A stretch of DNA of 64,000 nucleotides from Trebonia sp963771985 (GCA_963771985.1 CAVYVO010000022.1:186001-250000); one strand, 5' to 3'. Shown: positions 8,093-16,079, counted from the first letter of the stretch. The notes: a model not told the origin generated them from the sequence alone. Numbers and translations are program-made.

Positions 8093-8737
8093 TCATGCCT
8101 GGTCGGGCGGTTGATCGGTTGCCCGGGGCCAGCCGCTGATCCCGCGCCAGGCCAGACGGGCCACTAGCTGCTCGGCTGCCTCTCTGGGGATCGTGCCCAG
8201 CGTGCTGAGCCAGTACCTGGCGCTGACCTGTGCCATCCCGACCAGGCTGATGCCCAGCAGGTGCGCCTCGTCGTCACCTAGGCCGGCGTCCTCCTTGATC
8301 ACCTGGCTGATCATGTCGGCGCACTTGCGGTCGGCGGTGTCCACGCGCTCGCGGACCGCCGGCTCGTTGTTCAGGTCCGACTCGAAGACCAGCCGGAACA
8401 TCCCGCGGTGCTCCGCCACAAACGCGAAGTACGCGCCGAACGTCGCGTTGACCCGCTGCCTGTTCTCGTTCGTGGAGCGCAGCGCGGTCTTGACGGTGTC
8501 GATCAGCCGCTCCACGCTCTCGTCGAGCAGCGCGAGGTAAAGCTCCTGCTTACCGGGGAAGTGCTGGTAGAGGACCGGCTTGCTGACCCCGGCGCGCTCG
8601 GCGATCTCGTCCATCGCCGCCGCGTGGTAACCACGCGCGACGAAGACCTCCATGGCTGCGTCCAGCAACTGGCGGCGGCGCGCTAGCCTTGGCAGGCGCG
8701 TCCCGCGTGGCCGGGCGGCGGAAGTGGCGGTCAACAT
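8093..8737 (-). CDS. TetR/AcrR family regulator
   Basis: A 214-residue TetR-type regulator. The N-terminal helix-turn-helix is clear: RRQLLDAAMEVFVARGYH, then MDEIAERAGVSKPVLYQHFPGKQELY (residues about 22-68). The C-terminal ligand domain is helical with no recognisable specificity. The pair TetR-DUF3107 is conserved in actinomycetes (Rv3208-Rv3208A in mycobacteria), where the ligand and targets are largely unknown. The gene starts at ATG 8737 and is read towards DUF3107, 154 bp away. Confidence 0.88.
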   Translation of the reverse strand: MLTATSAARPRGTRLPRLARRRQLLDAAMEVFVARGYHAAAMDEIAERAGVSKPVLYQHFPGKQELYLALLDESVERLIDTVKTALRSTNENRQRVNATFGAYFAFVAEHRGMFRLVFESDLNNEPAVRERVDTADRKCADMISQVIKEDAGLGDDEAHLLGISLVGMAQVSARYWLSTLGTIPREAAEQLVARLAWRGISGWPRATDQPPDQA

Positions 8738-8770
8738 CTTCTCCGGGTTTTAGCGGACATTCGTCTCAGC

Positions 8771-8944
8771 CTAGCGGTAGTCCTCATCGTCGTAGCCGAC
8801 GTCGCGGACCTGCTCGGCCGCGTCCGCCTCGTCTACCTCGAACGGAAGCTCCCGCAGTTCCTCGTTCTCGTCGTCGGGAACCTGAACTTCGCGGGCCTGC
8901 TCGGCGGCGTCTTCCCCCGGCGTTTCCATCCCGAATTCGCTCAA
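8771..8944 (-). CDS. small acidic protein with internal repeat
   Basis: A 57-residue gene, below the size usually called. Reading from TTG 8944 gives an acidic protein ending in DVGYDDEDYR. The motif DAAEQAREV (first half) is repeated as DAAEQVRDV (second half), so the protein is an imperfect tandem duplication. AAAGG lies 7 nt before the TTG, supporting that start; ATG 8929 is the next choice (52 residues). Small acidic proteins with an AxxAEQ...DDEDYR tail occur widely in actinomycetes, but I know of no assigned function. It sits between the TetR gene and the broken FAD oxidoreductase, all on the minus strand. Confidence 0.6.
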   Translation of the reverse strand: MSEFGMETPGEDAAEQAREVQVPDDENEELRELPFEVDEADAAEQVRDVGYDDEDYR

Positions 8945-8983
8945 CGCTTTGCCTTTCCTGTACTTGTGCCTGTTTAGTCCCCG

Positions 8984-10307
8984 TCAGCGCGCCAGCGCGC
9001 GCAGCGGCGCTTCCAGCACCTCGCCGTGGGTCGGGAAGGCGTGGATAACGTCCGCCAGCGTCGTGACAGGAATCTCAGCCCTGATCGCGAGGGTGATCTC
9101 CGCCATCCAGTCCGCGGCATCCGGCCCGACGGCGGCGGCCCCCACAAGCATGCCCGAATCTGGTTCCGCGTACAGCTCGACATACCCGGCGTCGTCGATA
9201 TCAAGCCTCGCCCGCGCGGTGCCGGCCAGCGCCGAGCTGGCCGTCTCCAGCGTTATCCCGGCCGCGGCGGCGGCCTGCGGGGTGAGCCCCACCGCGAATA
9301 CCGACGGGTCGGTGTACACCGCGCGCGGCAGCGCCCGGTAGTCCGCTGCGCGGGCGGTGCCGAGGATGTTCGCGGCCACGATACCCGCCTGGTACCTCGC
9401 CACGTGCGTGTAGCCGGTGCCGGTGGCGTCCCCGGCCGCCCATACGCGGCCGGCTCCGCGCCGGCGGCGGCCACCCGGCATGTCTCGTCCGCCAGCAGCG
9501 GCTTGCCGGGCGTCACGTCGATACCGAGCATGTCCAGCCCCAGCCCGGTCAGCCGGGGCCGCCGGCCGCTGGCCAGCAACAGCCGGCCTCCAGCCGCGCC
9601 CCGTCGGCGAGCAGGAGCGCGATGCCGTCGTCGTCCCGCGACGCCTTGACGGCGGCCGAGCCGAGCCGCAGGTCGACGCCTGCCCGGCGCAGCATCTCGG
9701 CGAGGATCTCGCCGGTGAAGGCCGGCTCGGCGGCCAGCAGCCTGTCCTCGGCTTCGACCAGCGTCACCGCCGAGCCGAACGTCGCGTAGATCTGCGCCAG
9801 CTCGCATCCGGCCTGCCCGCCGCCGAGAATGATCAGGCGGCGGGGCAGGTCCGGGCAGGTAAGCGCCTCGGCGGTCGTCCACGCCTGGATGTCGGCCAGC
9901 CCCTCGATGGGCGGCGCCACCGGTTCGCTGCCGGTGGCGATGACCAGGTCGGAGTAGGGGAGCGCGATGTCGTCGCCGTCGCCGGACGGGCGCGCCGTCA
10001 CCGTCCCTGGCGCGGTGACCCGGCCGGTGCCGCGCACCAGGGTGACGCCGGCCTCCGCCAGCCGGCTCGCGGCCGGGGAGTCGTCAAGGCGCGCGATCAG
10101 CTCATCCCGCCGCGCGACGGCGTTCTCCCAGGTCTCCCCGCTGCGCGCGGAGCGGAGCAGCGAATTCGACGGGATGCAGGCCAGGTACGGCGATTCCCCG
10201 CCGACCAGCCCCGCCTCGACAAGCGCCGCTGACTTGCCGCCGCGGGCCACCTCGACGGCCACCCGCTCGCCAGCGATTCCCCCGCCGAGCACCACGACAT
10301 CCACCAT
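8984..10307 (-). pseudogene. FAD/NAD(P) disulfide oxidoreductase, two frameshifts
   Basis: A mercuric reductase/lipoamide dehydrogenase-like flavoprotein that is broken. From ATG 10307 (AAGG 6 nt upstream) it reads VVVLGGGIAG (FAD site), VIATGSEP, then a second dinucleotide fold ILGGGQAGCELAQ. The frame then shifts near 9581-9590 and again near 9446-9456; both shifts look like loss of one C from a CCCGG run. The last part reads VWAAGDATGTGYTHVA and the C-terminal HAFPTHGEVLE. A second oddity: the redox site reads GGESPYLACIPSN, so the first active-site Cys is Ser and the usual Lys after IPS is Asn. That makes it unlikely to be a disulfide reductase even if the frame were intact. It diverges from ku. 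Confidence 0.8.
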
Positions 10308-10392
10308 GACTCACCTTCCCCTCCGCGTCATCATCTCAGCTCAGCTGCGGATCGTCCGGTGGACTTGCGGGGAAAGTGGGTACAGCTACGGC

Positions 10393-11274
10393 ATGCGCAG
10401 CATCTGGGCCGGTGCGATTTCGTTCGGCATGGTCGTGATCCCGGTCAAGCTGTACGCCGCGACAGAGCAGCGCGACGTGGCGTTCCGCCAGGTGCACAGG
10501 GAGGACGGAGGGCGGATCCAGTTCCGCCGGTTCTGCTTGCTGGACGGCGAGGAAGTCCCGTACTCCGATGTCGCCAAAGGCTATGAGCTCGCCACCGGCG
10601 ACGTCGTGGTGCTGACCGACGAGGACCTGAAGGAGCTGCCGCTGGCCACCGCGCACCGGATCGACGTGCTGCACTTCAGCCCGGCGGGCCAGCTGGACCC
10701 GATCCTCGCGAACAAGGCCTACTACCTGGAGCCGGATCCGGCGGGGACCCGCGCGTACGTGCTGTTCCGCGACGCGCTCGAGCGGTCCGGGCGGGTGGCG
10801 GTCGCGAAGGTCGCCATCAGGCAGCGCGAGGCGCTGGCGGCGCTGCGGGTGCGCGAAGGCGTGCTGGTGCTGGAGACCCTGCTGTGGCCGGATGAGATAC
10901 GCGCCCCGGATTTCAAGTTCCTCGACGAGAACGTGGACGTCCGGTCGCAGGAGCTGAAGATGGCCGCCTCGCTGATCGACACGATGACCGAGGACTTCGA
11001 CCCGTCGGCCTACCGCGACGCGTACCGGGAGGCGCTCGAGGCGCTGGTACAGGCCAAGATCGAAGGCAACGAGGTGGTCCGGCCGTCCGGAGCCGGCGTC
11101 CCGGGCGAGCAGCCGTCCGGGGCCGCGGACCTCACCGAGGTGCTCCGCGCCAGCGTCGAGGCGGCGAAGGCGAACCAGGCGAACCAGGCGAGCCAGGCGG
11201 AGGACGGCAAGTCCGGCGGCGCCGCCAAGCAGCCGGCCAAGCGCGCGTCCACCCGCCGGAAGGCGTCCGCGTGA
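10393..11274 (+). CDS. ku: Ku DNA end-binding protein
   Basis: Bacterial Ku, 293 residues, a homodimeric ring that binds double-strand breaks and recruits LigD for non-homologous end joining. The N-terminus MRSIWAGAISFGMVVIPVKLY is diagnostic (first 20 residues or so), followed by the conserved ANKAYYLEPD and LPLATAHRIDVLHF regions. The C-terminal tail is low-complexity and rich in Lys, Ala and Gln (ANQANQASQAE, then RASTRRKASA), as in extended actinobacterial Ku proteins whose basic tails aid DNA binding. The long open frame starts further upstream, but ATG 10393 matches the family start. The stop overlaps the next gene (GTGA). LigD is not in this window. Confidence 0.93.
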   Translation: MRSIWAGAISFGMVVIPVKLYAATEQRDVAFRQVHREDGGRIQFRRFCLLDGEEVPYSDVAKGYELATGDVVVLTDEDLKELPLATAHRIDVLHFSPAGQLDPILANKAYYLEPDPAGTRAYVLFRDALERSGRVAVAKVAIRQREALAALRVREGVLVLETLLWPDEIRAPDFKFLDENVDVRSQELKMAASLIDTMTEDFDPSAYRDAYREALEALVQAKIEGNEVVRPSGAGVPGEQPSGAADLTEVLRASVEAAKANQANQASQAEDGKSGGAAKQPAKRASTRRKASA

Positions 11275-12278
11275 CCGAGCCGGTACCGCACTGGCCGGGC
11301 CGCATGGTCGGCCTCGCCGGCGGAGAGCGGGTGTACGTGGCGGAGACAGCCGGGTCCGTTCGGAATGATGAAAAAGATCTTGTTCTGTGCGTGCACGGCA
11401 TGGCTGGCGCGGCGACGAACTGGACCGACTTCATGGCGGAGCTCGCGCCGGACTACGACTGCAAGGCCGTGGACCTGCCTGGCTCCGGGTTCTCCCCGCC
11501 GCCGCGGTCGCCGCGCGGGTACTCGATCACCGCGCTCGCCGGCACCGTGATCCGCCTGATCGAGGCGCTGGACGCGGGCCCTGTGCACCTGGTCGGCAAC
11601 TCGATGGGCGGCGCGGTCTCCATCCGGACGGCCGCTGCCCGGCCGGATCTGGTGCGGACGCTGACCCTGGTCTCGCCGATGCTGCCCGACCGGCGTTTCC
11701 GCCGGGAGCTCCTGGAGTTTCCGCTGGCCGCACTGCCGGTGCTCGGGGGCAGGATGATGCGCCGCATCCAGCGGATGCCTCCGGAGAACCGGGTGGCCGG
11801 CGTGGTGGCGACGTGCTTCTACGACCCCGGCGCGGTGCATCCCGAACGCGTCGCGCTCGAGGTGGCGGAGTTGCGGCGTCGCGACGAGCTCGGCTACGCG
11901 GCCGTCACGCTGAGCCGGGCGGCGCGGACGCTCGTGTCGGAGACCCTGCGCCCGCGCAGGTACTCGCTGTGGCGGGGGGCGCGCCAGATCCGCGTTCCCG
12001 TGCTGGTCATGTTCGGCAGCCATGACAAGCTGGTGAGCCCCCGGCTGGCCGCGCCGGCGGCCCGCGCGTTCCGCGGCGCCACCGTGGTGGTCCTGCCGCG
12101 CACCGGCCACGTCGCGCAGATGGAACATCCGGCGCCCGTCGCTGAACGGTTCCGTGAGATGGTGAGAGGTGCTAGCTCCCGGGGGGCAACCCCCCGGAGA
12201 CCCCCCGGCATGGGGGGCTTCCCGCCCCCCATACCCCCTGGGGGGAATGCCGGACACCGTGACCCGGTTGACGCCTAA
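11271..12278 (+). CDS. alpha/beta hydrolase with repeat-derived tail
   Basis: An alpha/beta hydrolase of 335 residues, overlapping the ku stop codon. VHGMAGAATNW (near 43-53) is the oxyanion region, GNSMGG near 106 the nucleophile elbow, MFGSHDKLV near 247 the acid region and RTGHVAQMEHP near 280 the catalytic His. The enzymatic fold is complete by about residue 302; the remaining C-terminus (SSRGATPRRPPGMGGFPPPIP and on) is encoded by G/C-tract hairpin repeats at 12178-12245, so the tail probably arose when a repeat removed the original stop. The substrate is unknown. Confidence 0.82.
   Translation: MTEPVPHWPGRMVGLAGGERVYVAETAGSVRNDEKDLVLCVHGMAGAATNWTDFMAELAPDYDCKAVDLPGSGFSPPPRSPRGYSITALAGTVIRLIEALDAGPVHLVGNSMGGAVSIRTAAARPDLVRTLTLVSPMLPDRRFRRELLEFPLAALPVLGGRMMRRIQRMPPENRVAGVVATCFYDPGAVHPERVALEVAELRRRDELGYAAVTLSRAARTLVSETLRPRRYSLWRGARQIRVPVLVMFGSHDKLVSPRLAAPAARAFRGATVVVLPRTGHVAQMEHPAPVAERFREMVRGASSRGATPRRPPGMGGFPPPIPPGGNAGHRDPVDA
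12178..12245. repeat. G/C-tract hairpin array
   Basis: CCCGGGGGG, loop CAA, CCCCCCGG, followed by further C6, G6, C6 and C5/G6 runs that can form nested hairpins. It occupies the 3' end of the alpha/beta hydrolase gene and is read as a Gly/Pro-rich tail. It is the same repeat class as at 867, 7951 and 51141. Confidence 0.65.
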
Positions 12279-12310
12279 CGAGTTCCCTCAACCTGACTGG
12301 AGTTTGCATA

Positions 12311-13489
12311 GTGTCGCTGCCACCGCTGGTTGAACCGGCTGCCGGCCTGTCGGTCGACGAGGTGAAGCGCTACTCGCGCCACCTGATCATTCCCGATGTC
12401 GGCATGGCCGGGCAGAAGCGCCTCAAGAACGCGAAGGTGCTGGTCGTCGGGGCGGGCGGGCTCGGCTCGCCGGCGCTGCTCTACCTCGCCGCGGCCGGCG
12501 TCGGGACGCTCGGCATCGTGGACTTCGACACGGTGGACGAGTCGAACCTGCAGCGGCAGGTCATCCACGGCGTCTCGGACGTCGGCAAGTCGAAGGCGGA
12601 GTCCGCGAAGGAGTCGATCGCGGAGATCAACCCGTACGTAAACGTCGTCCTGCACACCGACCGGCTGGACTCCTCCAACGTGATGGAGATCTTCGCCCCG
12701 TACGACCTGATCGTCGACGGGACGGACAACTTCGCGACCCGCTACCTGGTGAATGATGCCTGCGTGCTGCTGCACAAGCCGTACGTGTGGGGCTCGATCT
12801 ACCGCTTCGACGGGCAGGCGAGCGTGTTCTGGGCGGACTACGGGCCCTGCTACCGGTGCCTGTACCCGGAGCCCCCGCCCCCCGGCATGGTCCCGTCCTG
12901 TGCCGAGGGCGGCGTCCTCGGCGTGCTCTGCGCGTCGATCGGCTCGATCCAGGTGAACGAGGCGATCAAGCTGATCACCGGGATCGGCGAGCCGCTCGCC
13001 GGGCGCCTGATGATCTACGACGCGCTGGAGATGTCGTACCGGACGGTCCGGGTGCAGAAGGACCCCGAGTGCGCGGTCTGCGGCAAGAACCCGTCGGTCA
13101 CCGAGCTGATCGACTACGACGCGTTCTGCGGCGCGGTCTCGGAGGAGGCGGCGGAAGCCGTCGTCGGCTCGACGATCACCGCCACCGACCTGAAGGGCAT
13201 GCTGGACCGGGGCGACAACATCTTCCTGGTCGACGTCCGCGAGCCGAACGAGTACGAGATCGTCTCGATCCCCGGCGCGACGCTGATCCCCAAGGGGGAG
13301 TTCCTGTCCGGCGCGGCGCTGGAGAAGCTGCCGCAGGACAAGCGTGTCGTGCTGCACTGCAAGAGCGGCGCGCGCAGCGCCGAGTGCCTGGCCATCGTGA
13401 AGGACGCGGGCTTCTCGGACGCGGTGCACGTCGGCGGCGGCGTGCTGGCCTGGGTCAGCCGGGTCGACCCCAGCCTCCCGTCGTACTGA
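12311..13489 (+). CDS. moeZ: MoeZ adenylyltransferase/sulfurtransferase
   Basis: A two-domain MoeZ protein, 392 residues, the usual length. The ThiF/MoeB-like N-terminal domain starts with RYSRHLIIPDVG and has the nucleotide motif GAGGLGSPALLYLAAAGVG (near 45). It also has zinc-binding CxxC pairs (CYRC near 179 and CAVC near 256). The C-terminal rhodanese domain has FLVDVREPNEYE and the active-site loop CKSGARS (Cys near 348). It activates sulfur-carrier proteins by adenylation and hands over sulfur, for molybdopterin, thiocarboxylate-dependent cysteine or metabolite synthesis. GTG 12311 has GGAG 8 nt upstream. The MoeZ-TetR-DUF3107-helicase neighbourhood is shared with mycobacteria. Confidence 0.94.
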   Translation: MSLPPLVEPAAGLSVDEVKRYSRHLIIPDVGMAGQKRLKNAKVLVVGAGGLGSPALLYLAAAGVGTLGIVDFDTVDESNLQRQVIHGVSDVGKSKAESAKESIAEINPYVNVVLHTDRLDSSNVMEIFAPYDLIVDGTDNFATRYLVNDACVLLHKPYVWGSIYRFDGQASVFWADYGPCYRCLYPEPPPPGMVPSCAEGGVLGVLCASIGSIQVNEAIKLITGIGEPLAGRLMIYDALEMSYRTVRVQKDPECAVCGKNPSVTELIDYDAFCGAVSEEAAEAVVGSTITATDLKGMLDRGDNIFLVDVREPNEYEIVSIPGATLIPKGEFLSGAALEKLPQDKRVVLHCKSGARSAECLAIVKDAGFSDAVHVGGGVLAWVSRVDPSLPSY

Positions 13490-13507
13490 GCCGCATCGGG
13501 CCACTGA

Positions 13508-13560
13508 GCACCGTAGCCGGTTCCCGCCACCCGCCGCGGGTCCCGGCTACGGTGCTTTCC
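13508..13560 (+). terminator. terminator after moeZ
   Basis: A perfect 13-bp inverted repeat, GCACCGTAGCCGG (13508-13520) and CCGGCTACGGTGC (13543-13555), followed by TTTCCGTTCTTTTC. It lies 18 bp after the moeZ stop and fits an intrinsic terminator. Confidence 0.75.
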
Positions 13561-14430
13561 GTTCTTTTCATCCCGAACGGAAGCGCCTGACTCTGTCCGC
13601 GCCCACGTTCTGCGCCATCGCGCGACGGCGCCCGCTGGCCGACCGGAACAATAGGGACAAATCGGACTGTCTCCGGCGGCCGTCCACGATAACGGATCAT
13701 CAACCACGCCGGGTTGCAATGCCGGGAACTTAAGAGGGCTCTGGCGATACGCAGGAGGATTGTTTCACCTGCGCCGGGGCTTCGCGCAGGCTGATGCTCC
13801 GGGTGGCCGGCGCCCCAGGGACCCGGCCGGCCGTGCTCCGGCCCGCCGGGCGCTGCCAGGATCCTCCCATTGCCGGTCGCGGCGCCGTTAGGTGATCGAA
13901 CGCCTGGGGTCCGCGCCCGGTCGCAGTCGAGGGCAGGGGTATCAAACTAGGACATATCATGATTTAGCCCGTAAAGAGCCTCATTAGAATCCTCATGATC
14001 GCGAAGACATTTTTCCTGGTGAAGGTATTTTATCGCTATAATACGCGAAATATTCGTGATCATGGAATCCAGCCCGCTGAATACCGGCTGGGGTATCCGC
14101 TCGAGAGTGAGGCTCTTCCGGCAACCCGTCCGCACCCCGCGCCCCATAACCGCGATCGATCATCAGCCTCACAGACCCCGCCCGTTCAATCCCTGAAGCC
14201 CGGCCGGCCGTGCAGTGGGCTGGAGGTCCGGCGGGGCAGCCGGTCGGTGCTGCTTAAGTTCGTGGTATTGCGGCGGGGTGTGCGCAATGGTCCACTATCT
14301 TTCAAAAACCGGTTCGACTCGGCCTTTCGCCGACTAGGCGCGCCGCCACTAGAGGCTCGTGTGGCCTATGTTTCCGCCGCCACGAGGGTGGTATGTCCTG
14401 GTACGTGCGCTCAACTCTGGGGAGGCCGCG
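13561..14430. other. gene-poor gap with repeat E2
   Basis: About 870 bp with no gene I can support. It contains the 71-bp element at 13994-14064 and its right flank to about 14195. A short stretch at 14291-14317 (CACTATCTTTCAAAAACCGG) resembles the sequence at 60003-60024. Composition is clearly more AT-rich around 13930-14070 than in the neighbours. Confidence 0.5.
13994..14195 (+). repeat. 71-bp GATC-bounded element E2 with right flank
   Basis: The core is 13994-14064, bounded by CATGATCGCGAA and TATTCGTGATCATG. The right flank (14058-14195) recurs at 38551-38695 with near-identity over the first 40 bp and again over CCCCATAACCGCGATCGATCA. In this flank CCAGCC can pair with GGCTGG while AATACC in its loop can pair with GGTAT downstream, so a small pseudoknot is possible. 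The same core length, 71 bp, is found at 7574, 31982 and 45654. Confidence 0.8.
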
Positions 14431-14658
14431 GTGAAGGGGGACTGGGTTGAGATCGTGGTCGACACCGGCGACGGGACCCAGGCCTACCAGGTGACCGCCA
14501 CCAGGGCCGGGCGGCGCGTTGAGGTCACCACCGGCCGCGGCATCGTCGAGGTGAGCGAGGTCACGCGCAACGGGACGGCGGTGCGTACCGCGCGGTTCAT
14601 GGCCAGCCGCGTCGTCGCCCTGGTCGAGCACCCGGCGGACACCAGCGCCGCCGACTAG
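14431..14658 (+). CDS. small conserved beta-rich protein
   Basis: A 75-residue hypothetical protein. GTG 14431 has GGAGG 5 nt upstream, a better start than the longer open frame from 14359. The sequence is beta-strand rich: DWVEIVVDTG, AYQVTATRAGRRVEVTT, GIVEVSEVTR, AVRTARFMASRVVALVEHP. I recall similar short proteins in actinomycetes but no assigned function; it has no signal peptide or membrane segment. It is followed by a heptamer repeat and a palindrome triplet before manA. Confidence 0.7.
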   Translation: MKGDWVEIVVDTGDGTQAYQVTATRAGRRVEVTTGRGIVEVSEVTRNGTAVRTARFMASRVVALVEHPADTSAAD

Positions 14659-14685
14659 CCCAGCCCGCCGCCGCTTGCCGCCTCG

Positions 14686-14748
14686 CCCGCCTCCCGCCTC
14701 CCGCCTCCCGCCTCCCGCCTCCCGCCTCCCGCCTCCCGCCTCCCGCCT
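14686..14748. repeat. CCCGCCT heptamer array (9 copies)
   Basis: Nine perfect head-to-tail copies of CCCGCCT fill this 63-bp stretch between the small gene and manA. A 7-bp unit would shift any reading frame on copy change, so it fits a non-coding variable-number tandem repeat. Confidence 0.9.
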
Positions 14749-14753
14749 CTGTG

Positions 14754-14835
14754 GGTCGATTGCGCAATCGACCAGATTAGAGCGGGTCGATTGCGCAATC
14801 GGCCCCGGAAGAGCGGGTCGATTGCGCAATCGGCA
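14754..14835. repeat. triplet of 20-bp palindromes, 31-bp pitch
   Basis: Copies start at 14754, 14785 and 14816, exactly 31 bp apart. The first is the perfect palindrome GGTCGATTGCGCAATCGACC; the second and third end in GGCC/GGCA. The 11-bp linkers (AGATTAGAGCG, CCGGAAGAGCG) share the AGAGCG end. The last copy ends at the first candidate start of manA (14835). Confidence 0.9.
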
Positions 14836-16079
14836 TGCCGGGAGCGGGGGCCGCGGGAGTGGACTACAGTGCGCTGGTGGACCTTCTCGAGCCGATGGTG
14901 CAGCCGTACGCCTGGGGGTCGCGGACCGCGATCGCCGAACTCCAGGGGCGTCCCGCCCCGGCCGCGCAGCCGGAAGCCGAACTGTGGATGGGCGCGCATC
15001 CGTCAGCGCCGTCCCGGCTTGACCGCGCGGCCGGCGGTACCACGCTGGACGCCGTGATCGCGGCGGACCCCGTAGCCGAACTCGGCCCGGGGTGCGCGGC
15101 CCGGTTCGGCGGGCGCCTGCCGTTCCTCCTCAAGGTGCTCGCGGCGGAGAAGGCGCTGTCTATCCAGGTTCACCCGTCGCGCGAACAGGCCGAGGCCGGC
15201 TTCCGCGCGGAGACCGTTCGGGGCCTGGCGCCCGGCGACAAGGCCAGAAACTACGTCGACGACTGGCCGAAGCCGGAGATCCTCTGCGCGCTCACCCCGT
15301 TCGAGGTGCTGGCCGGCATGCGGACGACGGCGGACGCCGCCGCGCTGCTGCGCGCGCTCGGGGTCGGCGACCTCGAGCCGGTAGCGGCGCGCCTGGCCGC
15401 GGCCGACGCCCCCGGAGCGCTTACCGAGGCGCTTACCAGCATCCTGACCTGGCCGGCCGAAGGTAGAGAGGCGCTGGTCGCCGCCGTGGTCGCGGCCTGC
15501 TCGCGGCTGGCCGCTCAGGACGGGCCTTACGCCGCGGCCTGCGCCGCCACGGTGCGGATCGCCGCCGGCCATCCCGGCGACCTCGGCGTCGTCGCGTCGC
15601 TGCTGCTGCGGCACGCGGTGCTACAGCCCGGCCAGGCCGTGTTCCTGCCGGCTGGCGGGCTGCACGCCTACCTGCACGGCACCGGGGTGGAGTTGCTCGC
15701 GAACTCGGACAACGTCGTCCGGGCCGGGCTCACCGGCAAGCACATCGACGTCCCCGAACTGCTGAAGCTCACCGACCCCGCGGTCGCCGTGCCGGTCATC
15801 GAACCGCGCCCGCTCGGCGACGGCGTCTGGGTCTATGACTCGCCTGCGCCGGAGTTCCGGCTGTACCGCGCCGACATCGCCGCCGACGAAGTCGAGCTGC
15901 CCGGCGGCGAGGCGCGCCTCCTGCTGTGCGTCGAGGGCGCCGTGACGCTTCGCGCCGCCGCGGGCGGCTCGCTCAAGGCCGTCCGCGGCGAATCGTGCTT
16001 CCTGTCCGCCGCGGACGGCGCGGTGACGGCCGCCGGGCCCGCGGTCGCGTTCATCGCCGCGTGCGGCCTGGCCGGATAA
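14835..16079 (+). CDS. manA: mannose-6-phosphate isomerase, class I
   Basis: Type I phosphomannose isomerase interconverting fructose-6-phosphate and mannose-6-phosphate, feeding GDP-mannose and cell-wall glycan synthesis. Visible hallmarks: QPYAWGSR near residue 23, LWMGAHPSAPS near 47, FLLKVLAAEKALSIQVHPS (the zinc-binding QVH region, near 98-116), and WPKPEILCALTPFE near 140, with the active-site GQAVFLPAGGLHAYLHGTG near 270. About 414 residues, normal for the class. The start is uncertain: ATG 14835 sits on the edge of the palindrome array, GTG 14859 and ATG 14896 are later options. Confidence 0.9.
   Translation: MPGAGAAGVDYSALVDLLEPMVQPYAWGSRTAIAELQGRPAPAAQPEAELWMGAHPSAPSRLDRAAGGTTLDAVIAADPVAELGPGCAARFGGRLPFLLKVLAAEKALSIQVHPSREQAEAGFRAETVRGLAPGDKARNYVDDWPKPEILCALTPFEVLAGMRTTADAAALLRALGVGDLEPVAARLAAADAPGALTEALTSILTWPAEGREALVAAVVAACSRLAAQDGPYAAACAATVRIAAGHPGDLGVVASLLLRHAVLQPGQAVFLPAGGLHAYLHGTGVELLANSDNVVRAGLTGKHIDVPELLKLTDPAVAVPVIEPRPLGDGVWVYDSPAPEFRLYRADIAADEVELPGGEARLLLCVEGAVTLRAAAGGSLKAVRGESCFLSAADGAVTAAGPAVAFIAACGLAG

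Noticed and set aside
9967..11274. 435-residue Ku with long N-terminal extension
   Set aside because: The extension is antisense to the FAD oxidoreductase gene; the family start is ATG 10393.
13995..14450. 151-codon open frame over repeat E2
   Set aside because: It begins inside the repeat and shows no protein pattern; repeat copies elsewhere do not keep the frame.
14754..14835. CRISPR array
   Set aside because: Repeats are 20-bp palindromes with 11-bp partly conserved linkers, not unique spacers, and no cas genes are present.
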